Part shown: piece by piece, positions 22,544 through 32,775 of the stretch
How the letters are laid out: every line of letters begins with the position of its first letter
How positions within the stretch are numbered: the first letter of the stretch is position 1
DNA from: Persicaria tinctoria
Lineage: Eukaryota > Streptophyta > Magnoliopsida > Caryophyllales > Polygonaceae
Direction of reading: 5' to 3'
Assembly (NCBI GenBank): GCA_037127255.1
Contig: JBANSL010000012.1
Span: 24,686,615-24,750,614 of the forward strand
DNA length: 64,000 bases
Translations under genes and position numbers: made by a program
Notes under the pieces: model-generated
Database searches by the model: none
Told to the model about the DNA's origin: nothing
What the model saw: the letters and a program-made list of their open reading frames with translations, nothing else

Positions 22544-23563
22544 TTTTCTCCTGCAATTTCCATCACACGAACAAACTCAGCATCTACCTTTTATTTTCGT
22601 ATCCCTCTGTCACCTTACATACTATCCCATGTCACTCAGTGTGAAACCCATGTCACCCATTTTTAATCGGAAGCCTATTATAACCAATACCTCAAACCTC
22701 CTTCATTAGGACACCTATGACATCCACATATCCCAATTTCCACAGCTCGCCAATTCTCTTATTCCGCCTACCACAATACATTTACAAACCTTTCTCTCCA
22801 AAATGTAAACCCTTGTCACCCAATTGTCAAACCCCTGTCACCCAATTCGAACCTCATACCACCAATTTCCCCTATCCATAGTTCCCCGACCGTTGCCCTA
22901 ACCCATTCCGAAAACCACTGTCACCCAATTGGAAACCCTAACCACCGATTTCCCCTTTCCGTACACGAAAACCGCCCATGCCACCACCACCCGCCATTAT
23001 CCAAACAAGATAACCTCCACCCCGACCCACCATTCACGCCGCCATTGCCCTAACCCCTTCACCCACTGCTTCCCCGACCCACACCCGCGCACCCTACCAC
23101 CAAAGGGAGAAGAGTAAAAGGGCGTACCTGTTCTGTATGTCGTCGGGTCGTGGCTGCTGTGTACTTTCCGGCGACGATTGACTTCCCCGCTCTCTCTCCT
23201 TTGGTGTATGCTAGAAGAAACAGCTACCGCAACCGCCCTCTCTCTCTTTTTCTTCTGCCGTCTCTGCAACTGCCTCTCTCTCTTTGCTATTGTCTCGGTT
23301 TGGGACGATAAGGGAGATGGTGATGGGATTGCATTTACTCCTTCCCGCCTCGCCTCTCCCCTACTAGGTAGGTAATCATGACTCAGCTCTATTTTATTTT
23401 TCCTTTTTTTACCCCGTTAATTACAACTGATTGCCGGTTTGGGGGGGTAGAAACCTGTACATTTGTGCAAATTTTTCTACAAAATGGCATTTTTGCCAAT
23501 TTTCCGAAAACGGTGGTATTTCTGCCAACTTTTCTGAAAAAGTGGTATTTAGTGCTATTCCCT
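22544..23563 (-). promoter_or_regulatory. Upstream region of copy B and right end of the element
   Basis: A leader exon is suggested at about 23128-23380, with donor CAGAACAG|GTACGCC (minus strand) and acceptor TTGCAG at about 22547, immediately before the ATG. The intron holds TGTCAC at 22609, 22631, 22652, 22816, 22838 and 22919. At 23470-23563 two imperfect 31-bp direct repeats containing CCGAAAACGGTGGTATT/CTGAAAAAGTGGTATT resemble Mutator-like subterminal sequence. Confidence 0.45.
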
Positions 23564-23704
23564 GTTTTATTGGTGTGGTAAACCTGGACCATTTGACCCA
23601 GCCGACAAGGGCTATACACGAGGTAAACCGACTTGAGCCGACCAGCTAGACTTAATGGTAAAAAGCAAAGTGAACTTTGATTTTTTTTCACCCAAGAGAA
23701 AGGG

Positions 23705-23780
23705 TGGAGGCAGAGATCAAACTCGAAACCTCTCATTAACCTCATCACTCTTTACTATTGAGCCATCCCATCAGGGGCAA
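23705..23780 (-). repeat. tRNA-like SINE head 1
   Basis: Read on the minus strand, GATGGCTCAATAGTAAAGAG (box A-like) is followed by GGTTTCGAGTTTGATCTC (box B-like) at tRNA spacing. The arms do not form a clean cloverleaf, so this is read as a SINE or tRNA relic. Confidence 0.4.
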
Positions 23781-23849
23781 AAACTAATATAAGGGTAAAA
23801 ACTTTTTATAGTAACTGACCTCGTACCTCGGTAAAACCAAATTAATTTG

Positions 23850-23933
23850 ACTTGCGCATTGTGAGACTTGAACCCGAGACCTCCCTCGATCTGGAATACC
23901 TTAGTCATTGCTACTATGACAAGAGCACTTCGG
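23850..23933 (-). repeat. tRNA-like SINE head 2
   Basis: The minus strand has AGTAGCAATGACTAAGG followed by GGTCTCGGGTTCAAGTCTC, a good box B. Box A is weak. It lies 70 bp from the other tRNA-like segment in the same orientation. Confidence 0.35.
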
Positions 23934-24797
23934 TTTTATTGGATTAGTTGAGAAATGCCTAGAAAGTCAGCTAGAATTAGTGAAGAACCTAACATAAAAT
24001 GTGTGCATCTGATCGCAAGATGCAGGATTTCAGGTGGGCTTGATTTCTTGAGAGTATGTCAAAATATAACCCGATTTAAAAAAACCCGACTCGAACACTC
24101 AATAATTTTTTGAGTTTGAACCCAATGTTTTAGACTCGGGATCCAAAAATGACTCGAATTCGAATCACCCGAGAATTTTAGGGTCGAAACTCCTATTGGA
24201 TAAAAATTGACTCAGTCAGCACCTTATTGATCTTTTTATGCTTGGGTCATGTAGATCCCTATTATGAATAATTTGACGAATTGAGCACAATGGAAGGTCA
24301 GGGGAGAGGATGACATGGAAGGATTGAAATATTCTAAAGTATTTTTGGGTGTTTCAGCTTTCATGAAAATAAATAAATTATCCTTATATTATATTAGGTG
24401 AAAATAAGTTGAACTTACCTTATATTAGTTCACATAAAATATACAGTATAATATAAAGTGTTAGAATAATTATACTTGAAGTAACATAAAATTAAAGAAA
24501 TTATTCAAAGAAATAAAATATTTCATCAATATCAATATATAATTTAAATTAAATACAAATCGGTACTATTTAAATAAATAAATTTTTCACAAATAATATT
24601 CATATATTAGTTATGCATAAATTAATATATAGTTAGCTAGTTAAACAAATCACCCATTAAACTTTTATCAATCAAATCGGGCCAAGGGCCCATATTCATG
24701 TTTGGTGGATTTTGGCCCACTCCGAGTCAGCCTGGACTCAGCACAGAAAACGTGATTGTTTGTTTTTAAAATCAATCAAATATATTTTGGTTGAAGA
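23934..24797. other. AT-rich spacer, nothing recognised
   Basis: No gene is seen. A short part (24040-24180) has repeated ACCCGA/ACTCGA words, as in degenerate MITEs, but no ends could be paired. Confidence 0.35.
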
Positions 24798-25720
24798 CTT
24801 AGAGCATCCCCAATGGTGGGGTGCTCCAAAATTTCTCTTTCCTTTTCTTATTCGTTCACCTCATTTTCCACTAACTTTATTCCTAACCCTCCCCAATTCA
24901 TTTCCTATCCTTCACAATGGTCGGGTTCCCCAATAAACCTACCTCATCACTTTTTTCATATCCTACTATATTTTCTCTATAATTTTAAATATTAAAATAA
25001 TTAGATTGTTATAGCTAGCAATTAAAAAATAGTTAATTTAATTTTGTAATTATACTTTATAATTAATTTTATTAATTTTGTAATTATACTTTATAATTAA
25101 TTTTATTAATTTTGTAATTATACTTCATAATTAATTTTATTAATTTAAAATCTTTTAATCAACTTGTTAATAAATTAGACAATTGTAATCTCTCTATCAA
25201 AAATTTATTCGTTATCTCAAAAATCTTATATGAATTCAAATTAATTTCAACTAGTATTTCACACACGAGTGATACTAAATATTAAAAAAAATTACATTAA
25301 ACAATAAACATCCATTGTCATTCAAAAAAATGAAAATTACATGACCCGGGTAGAAGTTTAAAAAAAAAATGGAAGTTTCAAAACAAAATGAAAAGGCTGG
25401 AATAGTTTTTTAAAATAAAAAAGTGGAAGTTTAAAAAAAATGAAAAAGGGCTGGAAGTTTTTAAAAAAACATCGAAGTTTAAAAATAATTGAAAAGCTGA
25501 AAGTTAAAAAAAAATACTAATGAAAAGCTAGAAGTTTTATTTAAAAAAGATTTATTTTATGCACACGTGGCATAATTCGATTGGTTTTGGATTTGGGAAG
25601 GTTCCCAATATATTGAGGTACCCCAAAAGTCGGGAGGTTGTCCACAATAGTCGGCTTGCCCAAATGACCTCAAAAAGTAGAATGGGGAGGTTACCTCCCT
25701 ACCGTTGAGGATGCTCTAAG
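24798..25720. mobile_element. MITE with GAGCATCC termini
   Basis: Inverted ends CTTAGAGCATCCCCAATGG (24798) and the reverse complement of CTTAGAGCATCCTCAACGG (ending 25720) bound 923 bp of AT-rich DNA. Inside are three tandem 34-bp units (about 25042-25143, TTTTGTAATTATACTTTATA and following) and a degenerate array based on GAAAAGCTGGAAGTTT (about 25350-25540). There is no coding capacity. Target duplication is not clear because the ends are TTA/TAA-like themselves. Confidence 0.65.
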
Positions 25721-26497
25721 GTAGCTATCTTCTCCGACAAATCTACCATCAGAAAATCCCTATGTTGAAGGATCTGATTATGGGAGATAAGAGGCAACAT
25801 TTCAAGCTTCTATTTTCTCTATCATGTTCACCGTAAATCCCTCTCCATCATCCTCTACAAGCACCCGAACTCCCATCGAAAACCACAACCCCCAACTAGC
25901 TCCGATCACCCTCGACCACAATTCCGGCGACACCAGAGCCCACGACCACCACCAAAGGACTACTACAACACCCAAGTGACCACCGCTCAAGCCTCGACAC
26001 AGCAGCTCACCGGAAAGACATCCGAAACGACGCCGGAAATTTCTGCGGAAACGTGATCAACAGGTGTATTTTCAGTCTTTTCCACCGCCACCACGTTGAT
26101 CCGGTGCCTTTGTCTTTGACTTCTGCCTGTACCTTGCAACACCCTTTGTCGAACCCATTTCCTATTTGGCTCATAACTACTCAGAATTGCTCGCACATAA
26201 GCCTCCAACTTGACTGGTGAGCAGTTTTCATCCTGATTTTTATGTGCGTTTTTTAAGCTCTTTCGACCAAGGGCTGGTAATTCTTATAAATCCTTGTATT
26301 TCAGATCCATGCCTTGATGGTTCTTCACGTATTATAGAATTTCGATTAAGTAGCTGATCTTATACTAATTAATATGTCATATTGAAGCAGTTGGCATTCA
26401 GTTTTGCAATACTATTATATATGTGCTTGTTAGTGTCTATGTGGTTGTTACTCGTAGCTGATCTAGTCTTGCATAATTAGGGTTTTATTACCTACTT
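25721..26497. other. Spacer, no supported gene
   Basis: The 25830-26010 part is Cys/Pro/His-codon-like, C-rich sequence without a consistent open frame. The rest is AT-rich. No element ends were recognised. Confidence 0.3.
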
Positions 26498-27293
26498 TTA
26501 GGTTTTGGAAACAGATTGATCTATTTTAGGTTGCATTACAAAGAGAGAGGAAGAAGATCGGAAGATCGAAGGGGAGCGGTGCCAACCACCACCATTGTCG
26601 TCGCTGCCACTCCCCGGTCCACCTGCTGCACTGCCCTCGCCGCCGCTCCTCGACCCCCCTCCTTTCTGCAACGCTCTTGCCGCCGCTTGAAAACCACCGC
26701 CCGCCCTCCACTCCGCACCTACAACCCACCATCTTCTTCCTCGCCTGCACTCAACAGCAATACGAGAGGCGTCCATAGTTAAGCTCCGATCTGCGGAGTT
26801 GGAAGGGGAAAGACGTTTTCTTAAGGCGTTCAGATCCATAGAGGTCGGATGCTGCTAGTTGGTTCAACACGGAAGCATCGACACCGGGATCCGGATCGCC
26901 ATTGACGAGAAAGAAATCGAAGCTGTGAAATTGAGGATTTGGAACAAAATCAAGGCCGGATTTCTCAGATCTGCGGGAATGACGTTTTCTTCGTCCTTGG
27001 CATTCTTGCGAATTGTGATTTGTGAATCGTTCAATTTGTTCGTTGATCGTCCCTTCGACTTCTTCGGTCTTTGGCGTCTCCCATGCTCGACTTCTCCGGT
27101 GGTGGGCTGGTGGTGCATCACGACTGGTTGTGCGCTGGTCGTGGTGAACTGCTCTCACTCTCTCTCTCTCTCTCAATTTCACGGTTGGAACAAGTTGCAG
27201 ACTTGCGTGCAGTAACAGAACGAACAACAGAAGAAAATTAATTGCAAATTTGTGAATTGTGATTACTTGATTGCGAATAGTTGGGACTGGCAA
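26498..27293 (-). other. GC-rich island with overlapping open frames, possible captured fragment
   Basis: It stands out from its AT-rich surroundings. The minus strand carries frames beginning at 27293 and 26839 (MDLNALRKRLSPSNS), and the plus strand has others, so none can be chosen on coding evidence. A (CT)n tract lies at about 27156-27174. It may be the 5' end of a host gene carried by a transposon, or a decayed gene. No family was recognised. Confidence 0.25.
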
Positions 27294-27644
27294 GTAAATG
27301 AGACAACAATTGTAAGTTGTAACATATATGAATCAGAAAAAGGGCTTCTTGTGCAAATATGACAGCAACTGACCATAAAGATAATCTGTGTGGTGTTGGT
27401 GGAGTATTTGCAAATGGGAAACGTTGAGTGCAGAGAATCAACTTTCTTGTCAAGTTTATTCAAGTTTGGATCATTTCTGTTAGTGTCATTGCATCAACTC
27501 AGATCTGTTTTCGGGTCATATGTTCCTTGATATATGACAGTAACTTAGTTGATCACTTGATTAGTTGATTGGACAGAGTATATGTATATCAGATTATCAA
27601 TATGTATATTTAACTATTGATTGGATCACTAAATTTGTTCGTTT

Positions 27645-27775
27645 TGAGCCATCCATAAGGTGTCCAGTAGACAATCATAAGGTGTCTAGTAGACAACCAT
27701 ATCCCGGAAGAGAGGAAAAACCTAAAATGTGTCAAGTAAACAATCGATTGGTGTCGAGTAGGAATCTATAGGGTG
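27645..27775 (+). repeat. Phased TGTC-AGTA repeat cluster
   Basis: TGTCCAGTAGACAA and TGTCTAGTAGACAA are 22 bp apart, and TGTCAAGTAAACAA and TGTCGAGTAGG are 22 bp apart. The core TGTCNAGTARAC and the spacing match the larger array at 28376-28530. Confidence 0.55.
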
Positions 27776-28021
27776 GATAGTTAATTTTTACTATTGCCAT
27801 AGTCACCCTCTGCTGGTAAATAATCGATTGAAGGCCTTCAATGGAGGCAGAATCAGCGAGAGAGATAGGAGGAGGGAGAAGAACCGGGCTTCTTCAATCG
27901 CCATTTTCCCTCTTCTGCCCTTCGATAGAAAATTGTGTAAAACTTAAGCCAAATTCTAAATTCAATAAAATACCAAGCTTCACAATTCTAAAATTCAATA
28001 AAATACCAAGCTTCAGACTAA

Positions 28022-28282
28022 CTCCAATGGTTGTGTGTAAATGTGTATATGTGTATTTTATAGACAATTTTGAGCTCCATTTGTTACTTTTGAGGTGTGC
28101 AAATGTGTACATCTGAGCATGTAATGTGCAAATTTGAGCACATCACCTCCCTCATGTGCAAAAACTTTTTCAAAAAGCAAGACAATTTTATTGGTGTATT
28201 TTTTATGATTTTTGTTTTCTTTTTTGTATTAAATTAATTATATTTGAATGGTGTGTAAAAAATACACATTTAACCATTGGAG
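28022..28282. mobile_element. Small MITE
   Basis: Ends are inverted: CTCCAATGGTTGTGTGTAAA at 28022 and the reverse complement of CTCCAATGGTTAAATGTG ending at 28282. There is no coding capacity. Just upstream (27958-28016) a 30-bp unit with AATAAAATACCAAGCTTCA is duplicated in tandem. Confidence 0.45.
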
Positions 28283-28369
28283 CAAAACACCAAAAAGTAA
28301 GGTGTATTTTTACACATCATGTGCAAATGTATACATTATAGGTAAAACCATTGTGGATAGCCTCACACA

Positions 28370-28535
28370 TGTCATGTAAAAAAAGTTCACCTGCCATGTA
28401 AAACAATTCACCTGTCAAGTAAACAATTCACGTGTTAAGTAAAACAATTCACGTGTCAAGTAAAAAATTCACGTGTCAAGTAAAATACATTATGTGTCAT
28501 GTAAATCAGATATGGGTGACATGTAAATTCAATAT
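28370..28535 (+). repeat. 20-22 bp phased array of TGTCAAGTAAA
   Basis: Eight successive units start TGTCATG, TGCCATG, TGTCAAG, TGTTAAG, TGTCAAG, TGTCAAG, TGTCATG and TGACATG. Steps are 20-22 bp and the core is CACGTGTCAAGTAAAA. Related units occur in inverted orientation at 29540-29630 and in direct orientation at 29950-30035. Confidence 0.75.
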
Positions 28536-29534
28536 GGGTGACGGATAATTATATGCTGATTCGAACCTTTCTAATTGAAAAGGTTATCCCCGCGATTCAA
28601 TCTATGTGGCCAAGGGAGGTTTCAAGGGCTACGGTTTTCATCCAATAGGACAACGCAAGAACTCATCTTCATCCATATGATGAGCAATTTTAGCTTACCG
28701 CTTCACAAAATGAATTCGACATTAGATTGATATTTTAACCAGCCAACTCCCCGGACTTAAACGTTTTTTTGGTGTTGCTGTCATGGAAAAGAGAGGAAAA
28801 AGTGTTTGGCTTCAATAGAAAATTGTGTAAATTCGTCCATAGAAAAAAAGTGTTCGGTTTCATATGCAGATGAGGTTCATTCAATATTGTAATATAGTAT
28901 GAATGATCAAAATTCGTTTTTATTACCACAAGTATTATCGAATATATGATGCATGATCTTTGGCAATTTCGCATTTAACATGTTGTTTTACTAAAAAATG
29001 TACATTGTCTATGAATTACAAGTTCGAATTTCCCATAATTACAAAATGTGCAAACCACTTGACCAAAAAAAAATGTGCGAACCACATACTCAATTCCTCG
29101 TTATGTAGCATAAGCGTTTCCAAGTGCATCATAAGTGACACAAAAACACACCAGTCGGTCGACCCAGATGCGCATATAGCACTGTCTTGTCAAAACTATC
29201 TCAAAGGTATTACCTGACATGTTAAAATTTCCCATACATTTGTTTGACGACACTAATTTAATTATAAGCTTGTTCTTTTGTTGCTGGTTTATTTATAATA
29301 TAATCACTTAATTATTATTATACCACACTTTTCATTTAATAAATTTATTTTTATTATAAAGATAATACAAGGGAATTCAAAAAGACCTCAATGTCTTACA
29401 CAAAACAATGATTCATAATACATAATTGTTTTATAAGCATGACATCCAAACGCATATGATAGTAAGAGATGAAGGAAACTGAATCGGAAAATGTGATTAC
29501 AACAACGCACTTCATAAGGTCCGTTAGGTAAAAC

Positions 29535-29635
29535 AACTCCATATGTATTTTACATGACACATAATATATTATACATGACGCCAAGACGATTTTACATGCC
29601 ACATAAATTGTTTTACTTGACGGACCTTAAGATCA
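29535..29635 (-). repeat. Inverted copy of the phased array
   Basis: On the + strand TTTTACATGACAC, TACATGACGCC, TTTTACATGCCAC and TTTTACTTGACGG are 21-22 bp apart. They are the reverse complement of the 28370-28535 unit. The two clusters therefore face each other across about 1 kb. Confidence 0.6.
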
Positions 29636-30205
29636 AGCACATGATCAAACACAATCCTCATAAGTTTAAAGAGAAGTAGGTGGACAGTGGAGAGTTATTA
29701 CATCATTCAATCCTCATATGATTTCATTTATTAATTTTTTTATATCCATTAGACGGACGGGTAGTGATCAAAGTCTATAAATGAGAGGATATCTAATCGA
29801 ATGACTTTTTTTTTAATAGAGTTAAAAATTAATCCTTTATTAATTTGCTTGCTATTTCTCGTTGTCTTGCTCTAAGTTTAGATAAAGTAGTGAAAAATTG
29901 ACTCAATAACTATAATGGATGAATGAAGAAAGTAGAGAAAATCTCACTAGTGGCAAGTAAATATGAACTTGTGTCATGTACAAACGCTGAGGTTGGAATG
30001 TTGACATAAACGGGTGGCGTGTATAAAAGCTGGTGGCAAAACGTGAGTTGTTTTTTCTGAAAAAGTGATTTGTTTTTTCTCTCTCATTCTCTCAGTACTT
30101 TCTGAAAAAGTGAGTTGCTTTTTCTCTCTCCTCCTGATGAACGATTTGTAGTCGCGTAAACCGTATCAAAATAAATTCGAACATACCTAACTAATGTAGT
30201 GTGGT

Positions 30206-30768
30206 TAGGGATGGCAATGGGTCGGTTGATGGGTGGATGATCTACTTCCGTCACCCGACCCACCATCCAAAATCATTCACCCTACCCGACCTATCACCCA
30301 CCAAATATTTCACCTGCCCCGTCCACCCATCACCCACCGGGTGATCGGGTGGATCGGGTGATAATTCGGGTGAAATACAAGACATCAAATTTAGGGGTGG
30401 GCGCGGAACGGGACTGGGGTCGTCTCGCGTCCCGTCCCGCATAATTTTTGCGGGATGAGACTGGGACGCGATTCACTAATTTTTTTTCAATCTCGCACGG
30501 GTCTTGTCCCTCATGGGACGGGACGGGACATGCCTTGTCCCTCAAATAAAAATCATTATAAAAAATTCTAAAATTCCTATATATTTTTCGGTTTTTAAGG
30601 ACATAACATATATAGATTTATAATTTTTATAGAATTTTCTTATATATTCGCATTGGACACATTATACGTATAATTACGCACAATATATACACACGCTATA
30701 CACGTACAATGTATATATAATTATATACTCTTTTTTTAAAATCAATACAGTGTATATATATACATGTA

Positions 30769-30821
<53 letters not shown>

Positions 30822-31098
30822 TATACGTACGTACAATGTATATATACATTTACAATCTACAGATACAATCTGTATATGTATCTTCACATATAAAATATAA
30901 TTATATAATATAAATCGGGTGATGGGTCGGGTGACGGGTCGAGTGACGGGTGAGGAATGTCTTCACCCGAATCCGACCCGACCCATCACACGTTCACCCA
31001 TCACCCATTTAATATCCGCTTTATTTCGGATTTTCACCCACTTTTTCGGGTCGGGTGAGGCGGATATCCGTCAGATGCGGGTGAAATTATCATCCCTA
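30206..31098. mobile_element. hAT MITE with GGGTGATGGGTCGGGTG repeats
   Basis: Ends are TAGGGATGGCAATGGG at 30206 and the inverted TAGGGATGATAATTTCACC ending at 31098. The 8-bp direct duplication AGTGTGGT (30198-30205 and 31099-31106) fixes the borders and the superfamily. Both flanks are built of short repeats such as CACCCGACCCATC in both orientations. A second, different start (TTAGGGGTGGGCGCGG, about 30391) suggests another element nested inside. An (AT)n tract lies at 30777-30818. There are no coding sequences. Confidence 0.8.
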
Positions 31099-31106
31099 AG
31101 TGTGGT

Positions 31107-31896
31107 AAGCACGAGTCGATCTCACAAAGAATCAAGTTATTCCTAAGTTAAGTTTATTTACCAATTAATATGAAACGGGAGGTTTTTGAGTGGTGTAAAT
31201 AAGAAAGAACATAAAATAAAGTATAAACAGATTGATGGAGATAACGAGTAATAAAATAGTTTCACCTAGAATTATCCACTTTAGTTGGTTGAATTGATAT
31301 TGTAACTTCCTCTTGTCCTTTTAGGTTTCCTATGAATGCACATGTCCCGACCTAATATAGTTACTAGTCCAACCATTCCTAGAAACCCTTGTCAATCGAA
31401 CAGTTCCTAAAGAAGGATTTAACCCAATTGATAGCTTTAAGTTTAGAGATTAACCAAGGTATTTGCAGTCGCTAAATAGGGATTTAACAACACATCCAAC
31501 TTCCTACTCATTCAATTAGTTCAACCATCCCTAAAGGAACAAGTTTGCCACTTAGGTTAAGGTTCACAACCAGGAATCTACAAAACCTTAGAATAAAACA
31601 ATTGAATTGATTCTACCGAGTTGATCAGACAAGATAGAATAAAACAATCAAACATTCAAGCACAAAGAAGTCAAAACATTCAAATATAGGAAATAAGGAA
31701 TGAGAATTGAAAACTCACAACCAATCCAAACAAAGCTTCAAATTGTAGACGAAATGGGAGAGTTTAGGTCTCCATACATATAAAACAAAAGACAATTAGG
31801 ATTTAGGAATGGAAGTTAATCGGCCACGTTCGAACTTGTTCATATGAATGTATCTACTGTATGTATATATAAACTACGGACTAGTCCTAATATAAA
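31107..31896. other. Noncoding repeat-like spacer
   Basis: No open frame of note. The sequence interrupted by the hAT MITE reads on from 30120-30205 into 31107-31850 and has the look of long noncoding retrotransposon sequence, but no LTR or primer site was found. Confidence 0.3.
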
Positions 31897-32524
31897 TCTA
31901 TATACATATACTAAAACCGATGCATTGAAGCCTGCGTGGCGGCGCGTGAGTGAATCTGCCTACGTGGCAGCGCGTGAGTGCGTCTCGCAAAGCTTTCTCC
32001 CGTCAAAAAGGAAATCTAATAAAAATAATTATTTTATTTTACCATTAACACATATAATTGGATAGATGGAATATCTTATAAAAGAGTAAATATTATATAA
32101 GGAAAAAACTATATCAATATAATTAAACGTAGTAGTAGTAATAAAAATAATTAAAAAAACTATTTTTTATAGTCATACTTACCAAAAATATTAATAGATA
32201 AATATTTAATATTTGATAGGTACTCATTTCTAACGAAATTGTGTAAAATCTTATAAAAAATTATATCGATATTTTATCAAATTGAGTAAAATTTTAACTT
32301 AAATTTATATTAATGTTATATTAATTAATTGGATCTAAATAAAAAATTGATAAAATATTATCTTTAGCATATATATTTATATTGTATTGATTAACAAAAT
32401 AAATTTAATAGGTTAGAAATATTGCAAGATAACTTTTTCTTTATTAAAAAGTGGACAGAAGACCAATTATTTCGTTACGCGAGGGAGTATAGTATAGTGG
32501 TTTTGTACGAGGGGCGGGCACTAG
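31897..32524 (+). mobile_element. Candidate Helitron
   Basis: It starts TCTATATACATATACTAAAA after an A (31896) and ends GGGGCGGGCACTAG before a T (32525). This fits Helitron rules: 5' TC, 3' CTRR, insertion between A and T. The 3' hairpin is weak. The interior is AT-rich and noncoding; two copies of TGCCTACGTGGCAGCGCGTGAGTG-like sequence lie near the 5' end (31930-31981). Confidence 0.45.
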
Positions 32525-32611
32525 TATATAATAAATATCTAATTCTATCTAATCATATTCTATCTAACTAAGTTATCTAATTATATTGACAAATATAATC
32601 GTTTCGGCTAT

Positions 32612-32702
32612 ATACACCGCAAATCCACACGTCCTTAAGGACGTGTAGGTAGGTTTACAGCCACCCAAGCCCGGACGTGCAAGAGAGAGCGGCCGAGAGA
32701 GA

Positions 32703-32775
<73 letters not shown>

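Larger units (their letters stand above)
11627..23563. mobile_element. Large VANDAL/Mutator-like element with two DUF1985-Ulp1 genes
   Basis: This span starts where the LINE reverse transcriptase is cut off and ends near 23563, where the minus strand reads GGGAATAGCACTAAATACCA, similar to plant Mutator-like termini. I found no matching left terminal repeat or 9-bp duplication, so the borders are provisional and more than one element could be present. It holds a coiled-coil gene (+) and two paralogous DUF1985-Ulp1 genes (-). About 45 exact TGTCAC/GTGACA hexamers occur, against about six expected by chance, almost all outside coding exons and many exactly 22 bp apart. No transposase (MURA-type) was found inside. 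DUF1985 proteins and repeated short target motifs are features of Arabidopsis VANDAL elements; the assignment here is inference. Confidence 0.6.
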
